Origin: Bradyrhizobium sp. LLZ17
Lineage (GTDB): Bacteria; Pseudomonadota; Alphaproteobacteria; Rhizobiales; Xanthobacteraceae
Reading direction: 5' to 3'
Assembly (NCBI RefSeq): GCF_041200145.1
Contig: NZ_CP165734.1
Span: 2,170,001-2,234,000 of the forward strand
Length of the DNA: 64,000 nt
How positions within the stretch are numbered: position 1 is the stretch's first letter; the number at the start of each line of letters is the position of its first letter. The translations under genes were made by a program, and so were the position numbers. A model generated the notes under the pieces. The model did not search any database. It was not told the origin of the DNA and saw only the letters and a list, made by a program, of their open reading frames with translations. Of the stretch, positions 16,564-24,170 are shown piece after piece.

Positions 16564-18306
16564 TCAGGCGGTGGCGCGAATGCGCTGCTTGTCGTAGAGG
16601 TCCTTCTCGTCGTCCGCGATCGGGACGACATAGGGCTCCACGGCGCGCTTCTCGCTGGTCATCTTGCCGTCTCGCTTGCTTAGCAGGGTGTGGCAGAACC
16701 AGTTCTCGTTGTCCTTCTCCGGAAAATCCGTGCGCCAGTGATAGAGGCCCCAGCGGCTTTCCTCGCGATAGAGCGAGGCATGCACGGCCATGTCGGCGCA
16801 ATCCATGATCGACTGCACTTCGAGGGCGCGGAGCAGTTCGTGCGCGTTGCGCGCGATCATGTGCTCCTGCATATCCTCGCGCGCCTCGGCAAGGCGGCGC
16901 ATGCCGAGCTCGTATTTGCGCGTCACCTTCGGCGGCTGGAGATAGTCGTTCACCAGGCGCCGCGTCTTGTATTCGAGCTGGTTCGGCGGAATGCCGTCCT
17001 CGCGCGTGGTCGGCGCCATTACGCGGTCGCGTTCCACGGCGACATCGGCGGCATCGAACTCCGCAAAATCGTGGTTGTCAGCGAACTCCATCGCGTCGAC
17101 GCCGGCAACCGAGCCGTTGGTAAAGGCACCCAGCATGTAATTGTGCGGCACGCTCGCCATGTCGCCGGCGGCGTAGAGGCCCGGCACCGTGGTGCGGGCA
17201 TTGTCGTCGACGAACACGCCCGAGGCGCTGTGGCCGGAGCAGAAGCCGATCTCGGAGATATGCATCTCGATCGACTCGTTGCGGTAGTCGACCCCGCGCC
17301 CCTGCTGGAACAAGCCGCGTGTCGGCCGCTCCACCTTGTGCAGCGTGGTTTCGATTTCCGAGATGGTGTCGGGATGAAGATGCTTGAGCTGGAGGAACAC
17401 CGGACCCTTGCCGGACAACAGCTCGTTGTAGAACTCCAGCATCATCTGGCCGGACCAATAGTCGCATTCGATGAAGCGCGATCCCTCGTTGTTGGCGGTA
17501 AAGGCGCCGAACGGACCGGCCACGTAAGCGCAAGCCGGACCGTTATAGTCCTTGATCAACGGATTGATCTGGTAGCATTCGAGGTTCGCGAGCGCGGCCC
17601 CCGCGTGATACGCCATCGCATAGCCGTCGCCGGAATTGGCGGCGTTCTCGTAGGTTCCGAACATGTAGCCGGAGGTTGGCAAACCAAGACGGCCGGCCGC
17701 GCCCGTGCAGAGGATCACGGCCTTGGCCTTGATGACGAGAATCTCGGCCGTGCGGGTGTTCACAGAGATCGCGCCGGCGATGCGGCCATCGGCGGATTTG
17801 AGCAGCCGCGTTGCCATGTAGCGATTCGAGATCAGGATGCGGGCACGGCGGAGCTGGCGGTACAGCGCCTTCTTCACGGTCTCGCCGTTCGGCATCGGCA
17901 GAACGTAGGTGCCGATATGGTGCACCTTCTTGACGGCGTAATCGCCGTTCTCGTTCTTCAGGAAGCGGATGCCGAAACTGTCGAGCTCCTCGATGATTTT
18001 GTAGCAATTCTGGGCGTATTTATAGACCGCCTTCTGATCGACGATGCCGTCATTGGCGATGGTGATTTCCTTGGTGTACTGCTCCGGCGTGGCGTAGCCG
18101 GGGATGACGGCGTTGTTGAGCCCGTCCATGCCCATCGAGATCGCGCCGGAACGCTTGACGTTGGCCTTTTCGAGCAGGACGACATTGGCCTTCGGGTTCT
18201 TCAGCTTCGCCTTCAGCGCCGCCATTGGGCCCGCGGTGCCGCCACCGATCACCAGCACATCGCAGGAAACCTCCGAAAGTCCGTCGACGATCTGATCTAG
18301 TGCCAT
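16564..18306 (-). CDS. AprA/fumarate-reductase-like FAD flavoprotein
   Basis: About 580 residues. The N-terminal FAD-binding motif is VIGGGTAGPMAALKAK, then EKANVKRSGAISMGMDGLNN; the C-terminal flavin segment is TTVPGLYAAGDMASVPHN, and a helical C-terminal domain carries RDGKMTSEKRAVEPYVVP. The fold family includes fumarate reductase, L-aspartate oxidase and APS reductase alpha (AprA). Pairing with a tiny two-cluster ferredoxin is AprAB-like. However, no ATP sulfurylase or Qmo genes are present, so sulfate reduction or sulfite oxidation via APS is not supported. The start MALDQIVDG follows AGGAGC. It is first of the flavoprotein-ferredoxin-HEAT operon, with a 27-bp palindrome upstream. The substrate is unknown. 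Confidence 0.85.
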   Translation of the reverse strand: MALDQIVDGLSEVSCDVLVIGGGTAGPMAALKAKLKNPKANVVLLEKANVKRSGAISMGMDGLNNAVIPGYATPEQYTKEITIANDGIVDQKAVYKYAQNCYKIIEELDSFGIRFLKNENGDYAVKKVHHIGTYVLPMPNGETVKKALYRQLRRARILISNRYMATRLLKSADGRIAGAISVNTRTAEILVIKAKAVILCTGAAGRLGLPTSGYMFGTYENAANSGDGYAMAYHAGAALANLECYQINPLIKDYNGPACAYVAGPFGAFTANNEGSRFIECDYWSGQMMLEFYNELLSGKGPVFLQLKHLHPDTISEIETTLHKVERPTRGLFQQGRGVDYRNESIEMHISEIGFCSGHSASGVFVDDNARTTVPGLYAAGDMASVPHNYMLGAFTNGSVAGVDAMEFADNHDFAEFDAADVAVERDRVMAPTTREDGIPPNQLEYKTRRLVNDYLQPPKVTRKYELGMRRLAEAREDMQEHMIARNAHELLRALEVQSIMDCADMAVHASLYREESRWGLYHWRTDFPEKDNENWFCHTLLSKRDGKMTSEKRAVEPYVVPIADDEKDLYDKQRIRATA

Positions 18307-18368
18307 CGCTTGCTCCTGGTTCGCCGGCAGGTCCGGCGCCTTTGCATCAGATTTGTTCAGGTGAGTTG

Positions 18369-18395
18369 CCGGCGATAGCAATTAGTTGTCGCCGG
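18369..18395. promoter_or_regulatory. Palindromic operator candidate upstream of the flavoprotein operon
   Basis: CCGGCGA and TCGCCGG form a perfect 7-bp inverted repeat around a 13-bp centre containing CAATTAGTTG (18379-18388). It lies about 63-89 bp upstream of the flavoprotein start, in the gap after the reductase gene. The same 10-mer occurs at 19345-19354 and a close variant at 20741-20750, in front of the other transcription units of this locus. Confidence 0.6.
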
Positions 18396-18410
18396 GATGC
18401 GATTTGCGCC

Positions 18411-19183
18411 TCAGCGCTCGACGAAGGCTTTTTCGATCACGAAATGGCCGGGTTTGCTGTGGTTACCCTCGACAAAGCCCCGCGCGGACAACATCGCGGG
18501 AAGCTCCTCGAGCATCGCCGGGCTGCCGCACAGCATGATGCGGTCGCTGTCGATATCGAGGCCGGATTGGCCGATATCGTCGAACATCTGGTTGGATGCG
18601 ATCAGGTCGGTGATGCGGCCGCGGTTCTTGAACGGCTCGCGGGTCACGGTCGGGTAGTAGACGAGCTTGTCGCGGATCAAGGGTCCGAAGAATTCGTGAT
18701 TGCGCAGCCCGTCGACCAGGTGCTCGCCATAGGCAAGCTCCGAGATCTGACGGCAGCCATGGGCCAGGACGATGGTCTCGTAGTTCTCGTAGACGTCGGG
18801 GTCCTTGACCAGGCTGGCGAACGGCGCAAGCCCGGTGCCAGTCGACAGCAGCAGCAGACGCTTGCCCGGAATGAGGTTGCCGGTGATCAGCGTACCCGTG
18901 GCCTTGCGGCCGACCAGGATGATGTCGCCTTCCTGATCTTCTGCAGCCGCGACGTGAGCGGGCCGTCCGCAACCTTGATCGAGAAGAACTCCAGCGCGTC
19001 TTCGTGATTGGCGCTGGCCATGCTGTAGGCCCGCATCAACGGCTTGCCTTCGACTTCGAGCCCGATCATCGCGAACTGACCGTTCTGAAACCGGAAGCCG
19101 GGATCGCGCGTCGCGGTGAAGCTGAACAGCGAGTCGGTCCAGTGCCGGACCGACAAAACCGTTTCCTTTTGAAATGCGCTCAT
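18411..19183 (-). CDS. fpr: Ferredoxin-NADP reductase (frameshifted in this sequence)
   Basis: About 257 residues when read through one frameshift. The N-terminal FAD domain (MSAFQKETVLSVRHWTDSLF, RAYSMASANHEDALEFFSIK) is in one frame up to LTSRLQKIR. The NADP domain (EGDIILVGRKATGTLIT, STGTGLAPFASLVKDPD, ending HFVIEKAFVER) is in another. Reading a third C in the run at 18932-18933 restores the conserved join KIR-EGDI. The start codon complement is at 19181-19183, preceded by AAGGAGAG. The enzyme moves electrons between NADPH and ferredoxin or flavodoxin. Here it would serve the ferredoxin-flavoprotein pair immediately downstream on the same strand. Confidence 0.85.
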
Positions 19184-19340
19184 CATCTCTCCTTGGCCCA
19201 CGACTGCGGCACAAAATTTCGGAGAGACGGGAATCCGGCAACGCCGAACTGGAAATCCCGGTCGATTAGTTTCACATTTCGCGGACGATGATTGAAGAGA
19301 AGGCAGCGAACGTCAGGCGAGATAGCTCGCCGCGCTTCCG

Positions 19341-19363
19341 CCGGCAATTAGTTGCTATTCGCG
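19341..19363. promoter_or_regulatory. CAATTAGTTG motif between fpr and DUF971 genes
   Basis: CAATTAGTTG (19345-19354) inside CCGGCAATTAGTTGCTATTC, in the divergent promoter region of the reductase (minus) and DUF971 (plus) genes and 41 bp from the DUF971 start. It is identical at its core to the site at 18379-18388. Candidate binding site for the Crp/Fnr-type protein encoded nearby. Confidence 0.55.
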
Positions 19364-19403
19364 CACGTCAGCTACAATGTAGAAGAGCGCTCGGAGACAC
19401 GTC

Positions 19404-19706
19404 ATGACCATGGCCTTGGTGGCACCGACCGTTGCGGACTATGAGGCAAGCGCGGATCTCGCGACGCTCCTCGTTCGCACAACCGAGGGCGAGGCATTCA
19501 GTCTGCCCGCCGAGCAGCTTCGCCTCTCCTGCAAATGCGCCCACTGCACCCGCGCCCGCTTCGACGAGCGCTTTCCCGAGCGCTTCCCGGGGATCGCGAT
19601 CACCGAGATCGGCGATCTCGGCTACGGGCTGAACATCTCGTTTTCGGATGGGCATAACCGCGGGATTTACCCCAAGCCGTATCTGCTGACCCTGACGGGG
19701 CGCTAG
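19404..19706 (+). CDS. DUF971 domain protein
   Basis: A 100-residue protein made of a single DUF971 domain (related to the N-terminal domain of gamma-butyrobetaine hydroxylase). Visible features are LPAEQLRLSCKCAHCTRARF, with a C-x-C-x2-C cluster, and a GYGLNISFSDGHNRGIYPKPYL ending typical of the family. Free-standing DUF971 proteins are often found near iron-sulfur assembly or redox genes. The three close cysteines could bind iron-sulfur or zinc. It is divergent from the ferredoxin-NADP reductase and precedes the regulator gene. A role in maturing the local iron-sulfur enzyme is a guess. Confidence 0.8.
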   Translation: MTMALVAPTVADYEASADLATLLVRTTEGEAFSLPAEQLRLSCKCAHCTRARFDERFPERFPGIAITEIGDLGYGLNISFSDGHNRGIYPKPYLLTLTGR

Positions 19707-19730
19707 GGCGCGCTCGGCCTCCGCGCTCCG

Positions 19731-19836
19731 CTGTCATTCCCCGCGAAGGCGGCGAATCCAGTACGCCGCGGCCTGACCGTATCCCATTGCTTTCGCTGGA
19801 ATACTGGATCGCCCGGTCGAGCCGGGCGATGACAGC
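19731..19836. repeat. Dispersed palindromic intergenic repeat, family B
   Basis: A 106-bp element bounded by GCTGTCAT (19731-19738) and ATGACAGC (19829-19836), with internal CCCCGCGAAGGC and GCCCGGTCGAGCCGGGC hairpins. It fills most of the gap between the DUF971 and regulator genes. This is a common type of intergenic element in Bradyrhizobium; only one copy is seen in this window. Confidence 0.65.
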
Positions 19837-19897
19837 TGTGTGACTGGCACGGACATTGCTCCGCTTTCGAACGATTTCAACGTTCCGGAGGCAGATG

Positions 19898-20671
19898 ATG
19901 TTGCAGGCGGCCAATGTGGTTCGCGGGACGATTCCCGCAACGGTCCGGCCTGCCGGCAGCTCATCGCTGCTGCTCACCGAAAACCAGCAATGGATCGGCG
20001 GCCCGCCGCCGCTGATGGACAAGCTGACGCCGCGCGAGCGGGAACTGGTGCTGAAACAGGGCCGCCGCAAGGTCCTCAACCGCGGCCAGACACTGTTCAG
20101 CCAGGGCGGCAAGCATGACGGTATCTGGCTGATCGAGAGCGGCCGGATTCGTGTGTTCTATACCTCGCCGCTCGGGCGCGAGATCACGCTGGCCTACTGG
20201 CATGTCGGCAATTTCGTCGGCGGGCCCGAAGTGTTCGAAGGCACCGTGCACCAATGGTCCGGTGTTGCATCCAGCAATTGCAGCGTGGTGCACCTGCCCG
20301 GAAAAAGAGCTGCGATCGCTTGCCGTCGAAATACCGAATCTCGCGATCGGCCTCATCGAAGGCCTGACCTTCAAGGGCAAATGCTATTCCGCGCTGGCGC
20401 AGATGCTGGGAACGCGCTCGATCACACAGCGTCTCGCGCATCTTCTGCTGCATCTCGTCGATCTCTATGGCGTCGAGGATGCCGACGGCCGGGTGATCGC
20501 GGCGGCCTTTACCCATGCCGACATCGCCCACATGGTCGGTGCCACAAGGCAATGGGTGACGATCAGCCTGAAGCGCATGCAGGAAAAGGGATCGTCTTGA
20601 CCAAGCGCTCGCAGATCGTGGTCTGCCGGCCCGACGCGCTGGAAGAGATGCGCGGTCAAGGCAGCGACTAG
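19898..20671 (+). CDS. Crp/Fnr-family transcriptional regulator (two compensating frameshifts)
   Basis: About 257 residues after correction. The N-terminal cyclic-nucleotide-binding-like barrel (LFSQGGKHDGIWLIESGRI, FVGGPEVFEGT) ends in frame 1 at HLPGK. A five-A run at 20302-20306 shifts the frame; the helical dimer region and the helix-turn-helix (FTHADIAHMVGATRQWVTIS) are then in frame 2. A missing base in the A/G run at 20584-20590 returns to frame 1 for the ending LTKRSQIVVCRPDALEE. No N-terminal cysteine cluster is present, so it is not an oxygen-sensing Fnr type. GGAG precedes the ATGs at 19895 and 19898. It is the obvious regulator of the surrounding redox and transport genes. Confidence 0.8.
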   Translation: MLQAANVVRGTIPATVRPAGSSSLLLTENQQWIGGPPPLMDKLTPRERELVLKQGRRKVLNRGQTLFSQGGKHDGIWLIESGRIRVFYTSPLGREITLAYWHVGNFVGGPEVFEGTVHQWSGVASSNCSVVHLPGKRAAIACRRNTESRDRPHRRPDLQGQMLFRAGADAGNALDHTASRASSAASRRSLWRRGCRRPGDRGGLYPCRHRPHGRCHKAMGDDQPEAHAGKGIVLTKRSQIVVCRPDALEEMRGQGSD

Positions 20672-20735
20672 GGCCGCTGCACAGACAAGCGGCTTTATAG
20701 TGCAGGACTGCCCAAGGAGTATGCAATCGGCTTTT

Positions 20736-20760
20736 CCCGGCAACTAATCGACTGCGGCGG
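20736..20760. promoter_or_regulatory. CAACTAATCG motif upstream of the ABC importer operon
   Basis: CCGGCAACTAATCGACTGCG at 20737-20756 carries CAACTAATCG (20741-20750), a variant of the CAATTAGTTG element of the two sites at 18379 and 19345. It lies about 77 bp upstream of the binding-protein start. Third member of the proposed regulon. Confidence 0.5.
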
Positions 20761-20836
20761 TAATTCCGGATTTGCCCTGTCTGCGCCCTCACCCAATCAT
20801 GGCAACCACAGCCCAGCCAACCGAATGAGGATGAGA

Positions 20837-22258
20837 ATGGTCCGCCATCTTCCCACGCTCTCGATCGCGACGTCGGTGACGTCGCTGGCGCTGCTGCTCG
20901 CGCAGCCGGCCTCAGCGGAAACGGTGACGCTCGGCATCGGGACGCAGGACACCACGACCAATACGGTGACCGCCGGCGTCGTGATCCGCCAGTTGCATCT
21001 CCTTGAAAAGTACCTGCCGAAGGACGGCAAATACGCCAACATCAAGTTTGAGCTGGAGTGGCAGAATTTCACGTCCGGTCCGCCCGTCACCAATGCGATG
21101 ATGGCGAACAAGCTCCAGATCGGCATGATGGGCGATTATCCGCTGATCGTGAACGGCTTCACCTTCGAGAGCAATCCCGAAAGCAAGAGCCGCCTGATCG
21201 GCGTCGCTGCCTACAGCCTGTCCGGCTCCGGCAACGGCATCGTCGTCCACAAGGATTCGCCCTACTACGAACTCGCCGATCTCAAGGGCAAACTCGTGAG
21301 CGTCCCGTTCGGCTCCGCGGCGCACGGCATGGTGCTGAAGGCGATGCAGGACCGCGGCTATGGACCCGACTTCTTCCAGCTCGTCAGCCAGAGTCCGGAG
21401 GTCGGCTCGACCAACCTCCAGGAAAAGAAGATCGACGCCCACGCCGACTTCGTACCGTTCGCGGAGTTGCTGCCGTTCCGCGGCTTCGCGCGAAAGATCT
21501 TTGACGGCGTCGAAACCAACCTGCCGACCTGGCACGGTGTTGTTGTGCGCACCGACTTCGCCGAAAAATATCCGGAAGTCGTCGTCGCATATGAGAAGGC
21601 GCTCATCGCCGCCAACCAGTGGCTGCGTGCGGATCCGAAGCTTGCCGCCGAGAAAATCCAGGAATGGACGGGCATCAACAAGGAGGTCGTCTATATCTTC
21701 CTGGGGCCGAGCGGCAACATGACGACCGATCCCACGATCAAGCCCGCGCTGATCGATGCGGCTGCGACCGATGTCAAGGTGCTGCAGAATCTCGGCCGCA
21801 TGAAGGAGTTCGATCCCAAGAAGTGGGTTGACGATTCCTACATTCGCAAGGCGTTCACCGAGATGAAGCTCGATTACGACGCTCAGCTCGCCAGCACCAA
21901 GAACTACGAAATCTCCGGCGAAGACAGTTTCTGCAAGAAGCCGATCGCCGATCCGCGCAAGGCCGGTGAGGTCTGGGTGGACGAGATCGGCATCCTGCCC
22001 TTCGCCAGCACGTCTTGCACGCTCGGCGCTTATGCGGATTTCAAGGCCAAGGGCAAGAAGATCAACGTCGCCTATGTCTTCGACACCACGCGCGGCATCA
22101 AGTTGTTCGCCGACCAAGCCTTCTTTGCGGTCGGCAACGGCGACGTCGCGCCGTTCCTGCTCAAGAAGGACGCCGAAGCCTACGCCGCCAAGATCAGCGG
22201 CAAGGTGCTCGGCTTCGATGACGCAGTGAAGGCGGCGGTCAGCGGAGGCAAGACTTGA
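20837..22258 (+). CDS. Taurine/nitrate-type ABC substrate-binding protein fused to a NosL-like domain
   Basis: About 473 residues. The signal peptide covers roughly residues 1-27 (ATSVTSLALLLAQPASA). A NrtA/TauA-like binding domain follows (VTLGIGTQDTTTNT, MANKLQIGMMGDYP, DLKGKLVSVPFGSAAHGM). From about residue 373 there is an extra domain of some 85 residues (KINVAYVFDTTRGIKLF, AFFAVGNGDVAPFLLKKDAE, GKVLGFDDAVKAA) that matches the pattern of NosL, the copper-binding accessory protein of nitrous oxide reductase. Two Cys (SFCKK, STSCTLG) lie near its start. Upstream ATGs at 20825 and 20831 are possible, but GAGGA precedes 20837. First gene of the importer operon. Confidence 0.82.
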   Translation: MVRHLPTLSIATSVTSLALLLAQPASAETVTLGIGTQDTTTNTVTAGVVIRQLHLLEKYLPKDGKYANIKFELEWQNFTSGPPVTNAMMANKLQIGMMGDYPLIVNGFTFESNPESKSRLIGVAAYSLSGSGNGIVVHKDSPYYELADLKGKLVSVPFGSAAHGMVLKAMQDRGYGPDFFQLVSQSPEVGSTNLQEKKIDAHADFVPFAELLPFRGFARKIFDGVETNLPTWHGVVVRTDFAEKYPEVVVAYEKALIAANQWLRADPKLAAEKIQEWTGINKEVVYIFLGPSGNMTTDPTIKPALIDAAATDVKVLQNLGRMKEFDPKKWVDDSYIRKAFTEMKLDYDAQLASTKNYEISGEDSFCKKPIADPRKAGEVWVDEIGILPFASTSCTLGAYADFKAKGKKINVAYVFDTTRGIKLFADQAFFAVGNGDVAPFLLKKDAEAYAAKISGKVLGFDDAVKAAVSGGKT

Positions 22259-23160
22259 GCAGCCCCGCCCCTCTCCGACATCGCCAGGACAGCACGCCAA
22301 TGACAATCGCGGAGGCGGAGCCGGTGACCGTCATCGCCGCGCCCACGACACCGGCCTCGTTCGCTACGCTTGCGTCGCGCTGGTACCGGCTCAACCGGGC
22401 GGGACTGCGCGCCATCGCGATCGGCATCGTCTCGCTCGCCGCGTTCCTGCTGGCCTGGCACCTGCTGACGACCTATCGTGTCGTGTTCTTCGTGCGCTTC
22501 ACCAACGTGCCGTCGCCGCTTGCGGTCTATGCGAGCTTCACCAAGGCGATCCACGATCCCAAATTCCTGATGCATGTCGTGCTGAGCTGCCGGCGCATCT
22601 TCATCGGCTTCTCGCTCGCAGCCCTCGTCGGCGTACCGCTCGGCCTGGTCATGGGCCGCTTCAAGCTGGTGCACGAAATCGTCTTCCCGGTGGCGGAGGT
22701 GCTGCGGCCAATTCCGGCGATCGCCTGGGTGCCGATGGCGATCATGCTGTGGCCGACCAACGAGCAGAGCATCATCTTCATTACCTTCCTCGGCTCGTTC
22801 TTCCCGATCCTGGTCAACACGCTGCACGGCATGACCCTAGTCGATCCGGTGCTGGTGCGCGCCGCGCAATGTCTCGGCGCGCGCGAACGATCGATCTTCC
22901 GCGAGGTCTATTTTCCGGCGTCCCTGCCGCACATTTTCACCGGCCTCACGGTCGGCATGGGCGTCGCATGGGTGTCGCTGATCGCGGCCGAGATGATCTC
23001 GGGCCAGTACGGCATCGGTTACTTCACCTGGGAAGCCTACTCGCTGGTCCAGTATGCCGACATCGCGCTCGGCATGATCGCGATCGGCGTGCTCGGCCTC
23101 GGATCGAGCCTGCTGATCAGGGGCGCCGGACAATTGGTGATGCCGTGGAGGCTGAAATGA
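22255..23160 (+). CDS. ABC transporter permease, TauC/SsuC/NrtB family
   Basis: A permease of up to 301 residues. The longest reading uses a TTG at 22255 that overlaps the binding-protein stop; the ATG at 22300 (MTIAEAEPVTV) is an alternative. Six hydrophobic helices are visible, plus the cytoplasmic EAA-type loop GAARERSI-like segment (AAQCLGARERSIFREVYFP) that contacts the ATPase, and AAEMISGQYGIGYFTWEA, typical of taurine/sulfonate/nitrate permeases. It is translationally coupled to the ATPase gene (ATGA at 23157). The substrate is probably a small oxyanion or organosulfur compound, judged from family only. Confidence 0.88.
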   Translation: MSSPAPLRHRQDSTPMTIAEAEPVTVIAAPTTPASFATLASRWYRLNRAGLRAIAIGIVSLAAFLLAWHLLTTYRVVFFVRFTNVPSPLAVYASFTKAIHDPKFLMHVVLSCRRIFIGFSLAALVGVPLGLVMGRFKLVHEIVFPVAEVLRPIPAIAWVPMAIMLWPTNEQSIIFITFLGSFFPILVNTLHGMTLVDPVLVRAAQCLGARERSIFREVYFPASLPHIFTGLTVGMGVAWVSLIAAEMISGQYGIGYFTWEAYSLVQYADIALGMIAIGVLGLGSSLLIRGAGQLVMPWRLK

Positions 23161-24029
23161 ACGAGATCCTGACCAAAGCACCGCAGGGCCATATCGAGGT
23201 CAAGAATTTCTCGCTCAGTTATGAGAGCATCGAGGGGCCGGTCGAGGCGGTCACGGACACGCAGATTCATGTCAACCCGGGCGAGTTCGTCTCGATCGTC
23301 GGCCCCTCCGGCTGCGGAAAATCGACGCTGCTCAACGCGGTCGCCGGTTTCCTCAAGCCGACCACCGGGGTCGTCACCGTCGACGGCGAGAAGGTCAACG
23401 GCCCGAGCGCCGAGCGCGGCATGGTGTTCCAGCAATATTCGCTGTTTCCCTGGAAGACGGTGCGGGAGAATGTCGAGTTCGGCCTGAAGATGCGCGGCAT
23501 GGCGCGTTCGCAGCGCGAGCGCGCGGCGCGCACTCTGCTCGGGCTTGCCGGGTTGGACGCATTCGAAAAGCACTATCCGGAAAAGCTCTCCGGCGGCATG
23601 AAGCAGCGCGTCGGCATCGTCCGCGCACTCGCGACGGGACCGAAGGTGCTGCTGCTGGACGAGCCGTTCGGCGCACTCGACGCCCAGACCCGCGTCATCA
23701 TGCAGCAGATCCTCACCAACATGTGGCAGCGGCTGAAGATCTCGGTGCTGTTCGTCACCCACGACATCGACGAGGCGATCTTCCTCTCCGACCGCGTCTA
23801 CTGCATGACGGCGCGCCCCGGCTCGATCAAGGCCGAAATCCCGATTCCGCTGGAGCGTCCGCGCCAGCAGTCGATGATGATGTCGTCGGAATTCCTGGCG
23901 CTGCGCCGCGGATTGATGTCGCTGATCCGGGAGGAAAGCATCAAGGCGATGGGCGGCGAGATCACCGATCTCGGCATGCAGGGGCTCAACATCGAGCTGC
24001 GCGGCCACTCGCTGGCGGATGTGATCTAG
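23157..24029 (+). CDS. ABC transporter ATP-binding protein, TauB/SsuB/NrtC-D family
   Basis: A 290-residue ATPase. Walker A is GPSGCGKST (about residues 45-53), the Q-loop is MVFQQYSLFPWKT, the signature LSGGMKQRV and Walker B VLLLDEPFGALD, followed by the H-loop VTHDIDEAIFL. A C-terminal tail of about 50 residues (ITDLGMQGLNIELRGHSLADVI) extends past the core. The start MNEILTKAPQG overlaps the permease stop. The frame is open upstream inside the permease gene but that part is not coding for this protein. Confidence 0.92.
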   Translation: MNEILTKAPQGHIEVKNFSLSYESIEGPVEAVTDTQIHVNPGEFVSIVGPSGCGKSTLLNAVAGFLKPTTGVVTVDGEKVNGPSAERGMVFQQYSLFPWKTVRENVEFGLKMRGMARSQRERAARTLLGLAGLDAFEKHYPEKLSGGMKQRVGIVRALATGPKVLLLDEPFGALDAQTRVIMQQILTNMWQRLKISVLFVTHDIDEAIFLSDRVYCMTARPGSIKAEIPIPLERPRQQSMMMSSEFLALRRGLMSLIREESIKAMGGEITDLGMQGLNIELRGHSLADVI

Positions 24030-24060
24030 TTTATTTCGCCCGCTTACGCGGATGACGGTC

Positions 24061-24156
24061 CCGTAGGGTGGGCAAAGCGAAGCGTGCCCACCATTTTCAT
24101 CACGAATGCTGATACATGGTGGGCACGGTGCTTTGGCGCCTTTGCCCACCCTACGG
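24061..24156. repeat. Dispersed inverted repeat, family D
   Basis: Perfect 16-bp arms CCGTAGGGTGGGCAAA (24061-24076) and its complement (24141-24156) bracket 64 bp that contain GTGCCCACCAT and ATGGTGGGCAC. It lies between the convergent importer and YeiH genes, so it may act as a bidirectional terminator. A related copy is at 61328-61419. Confidence 0.75.
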
Positions 24157-24170
24157 CAGTTTCGCTCTGT

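Noticed and set aside
16299..18306. True APS reductase (aprAB) for sulfate reduction or sulfur oxidation
   Set aside because: The ferredoxin is half the length of AprB, and no sat, qmo, dsr or sox genes are visible. Similarity is limited to fold and cysteine spacing.
19898..20671. Oxygen-sensing FNR/FixK-type regulator
   Set aside because: No N-terminal cysteine cluster is present, and the nearby conserved motif CAAYTARTYG is unlike the TTGAT-N4-ATCAA site.
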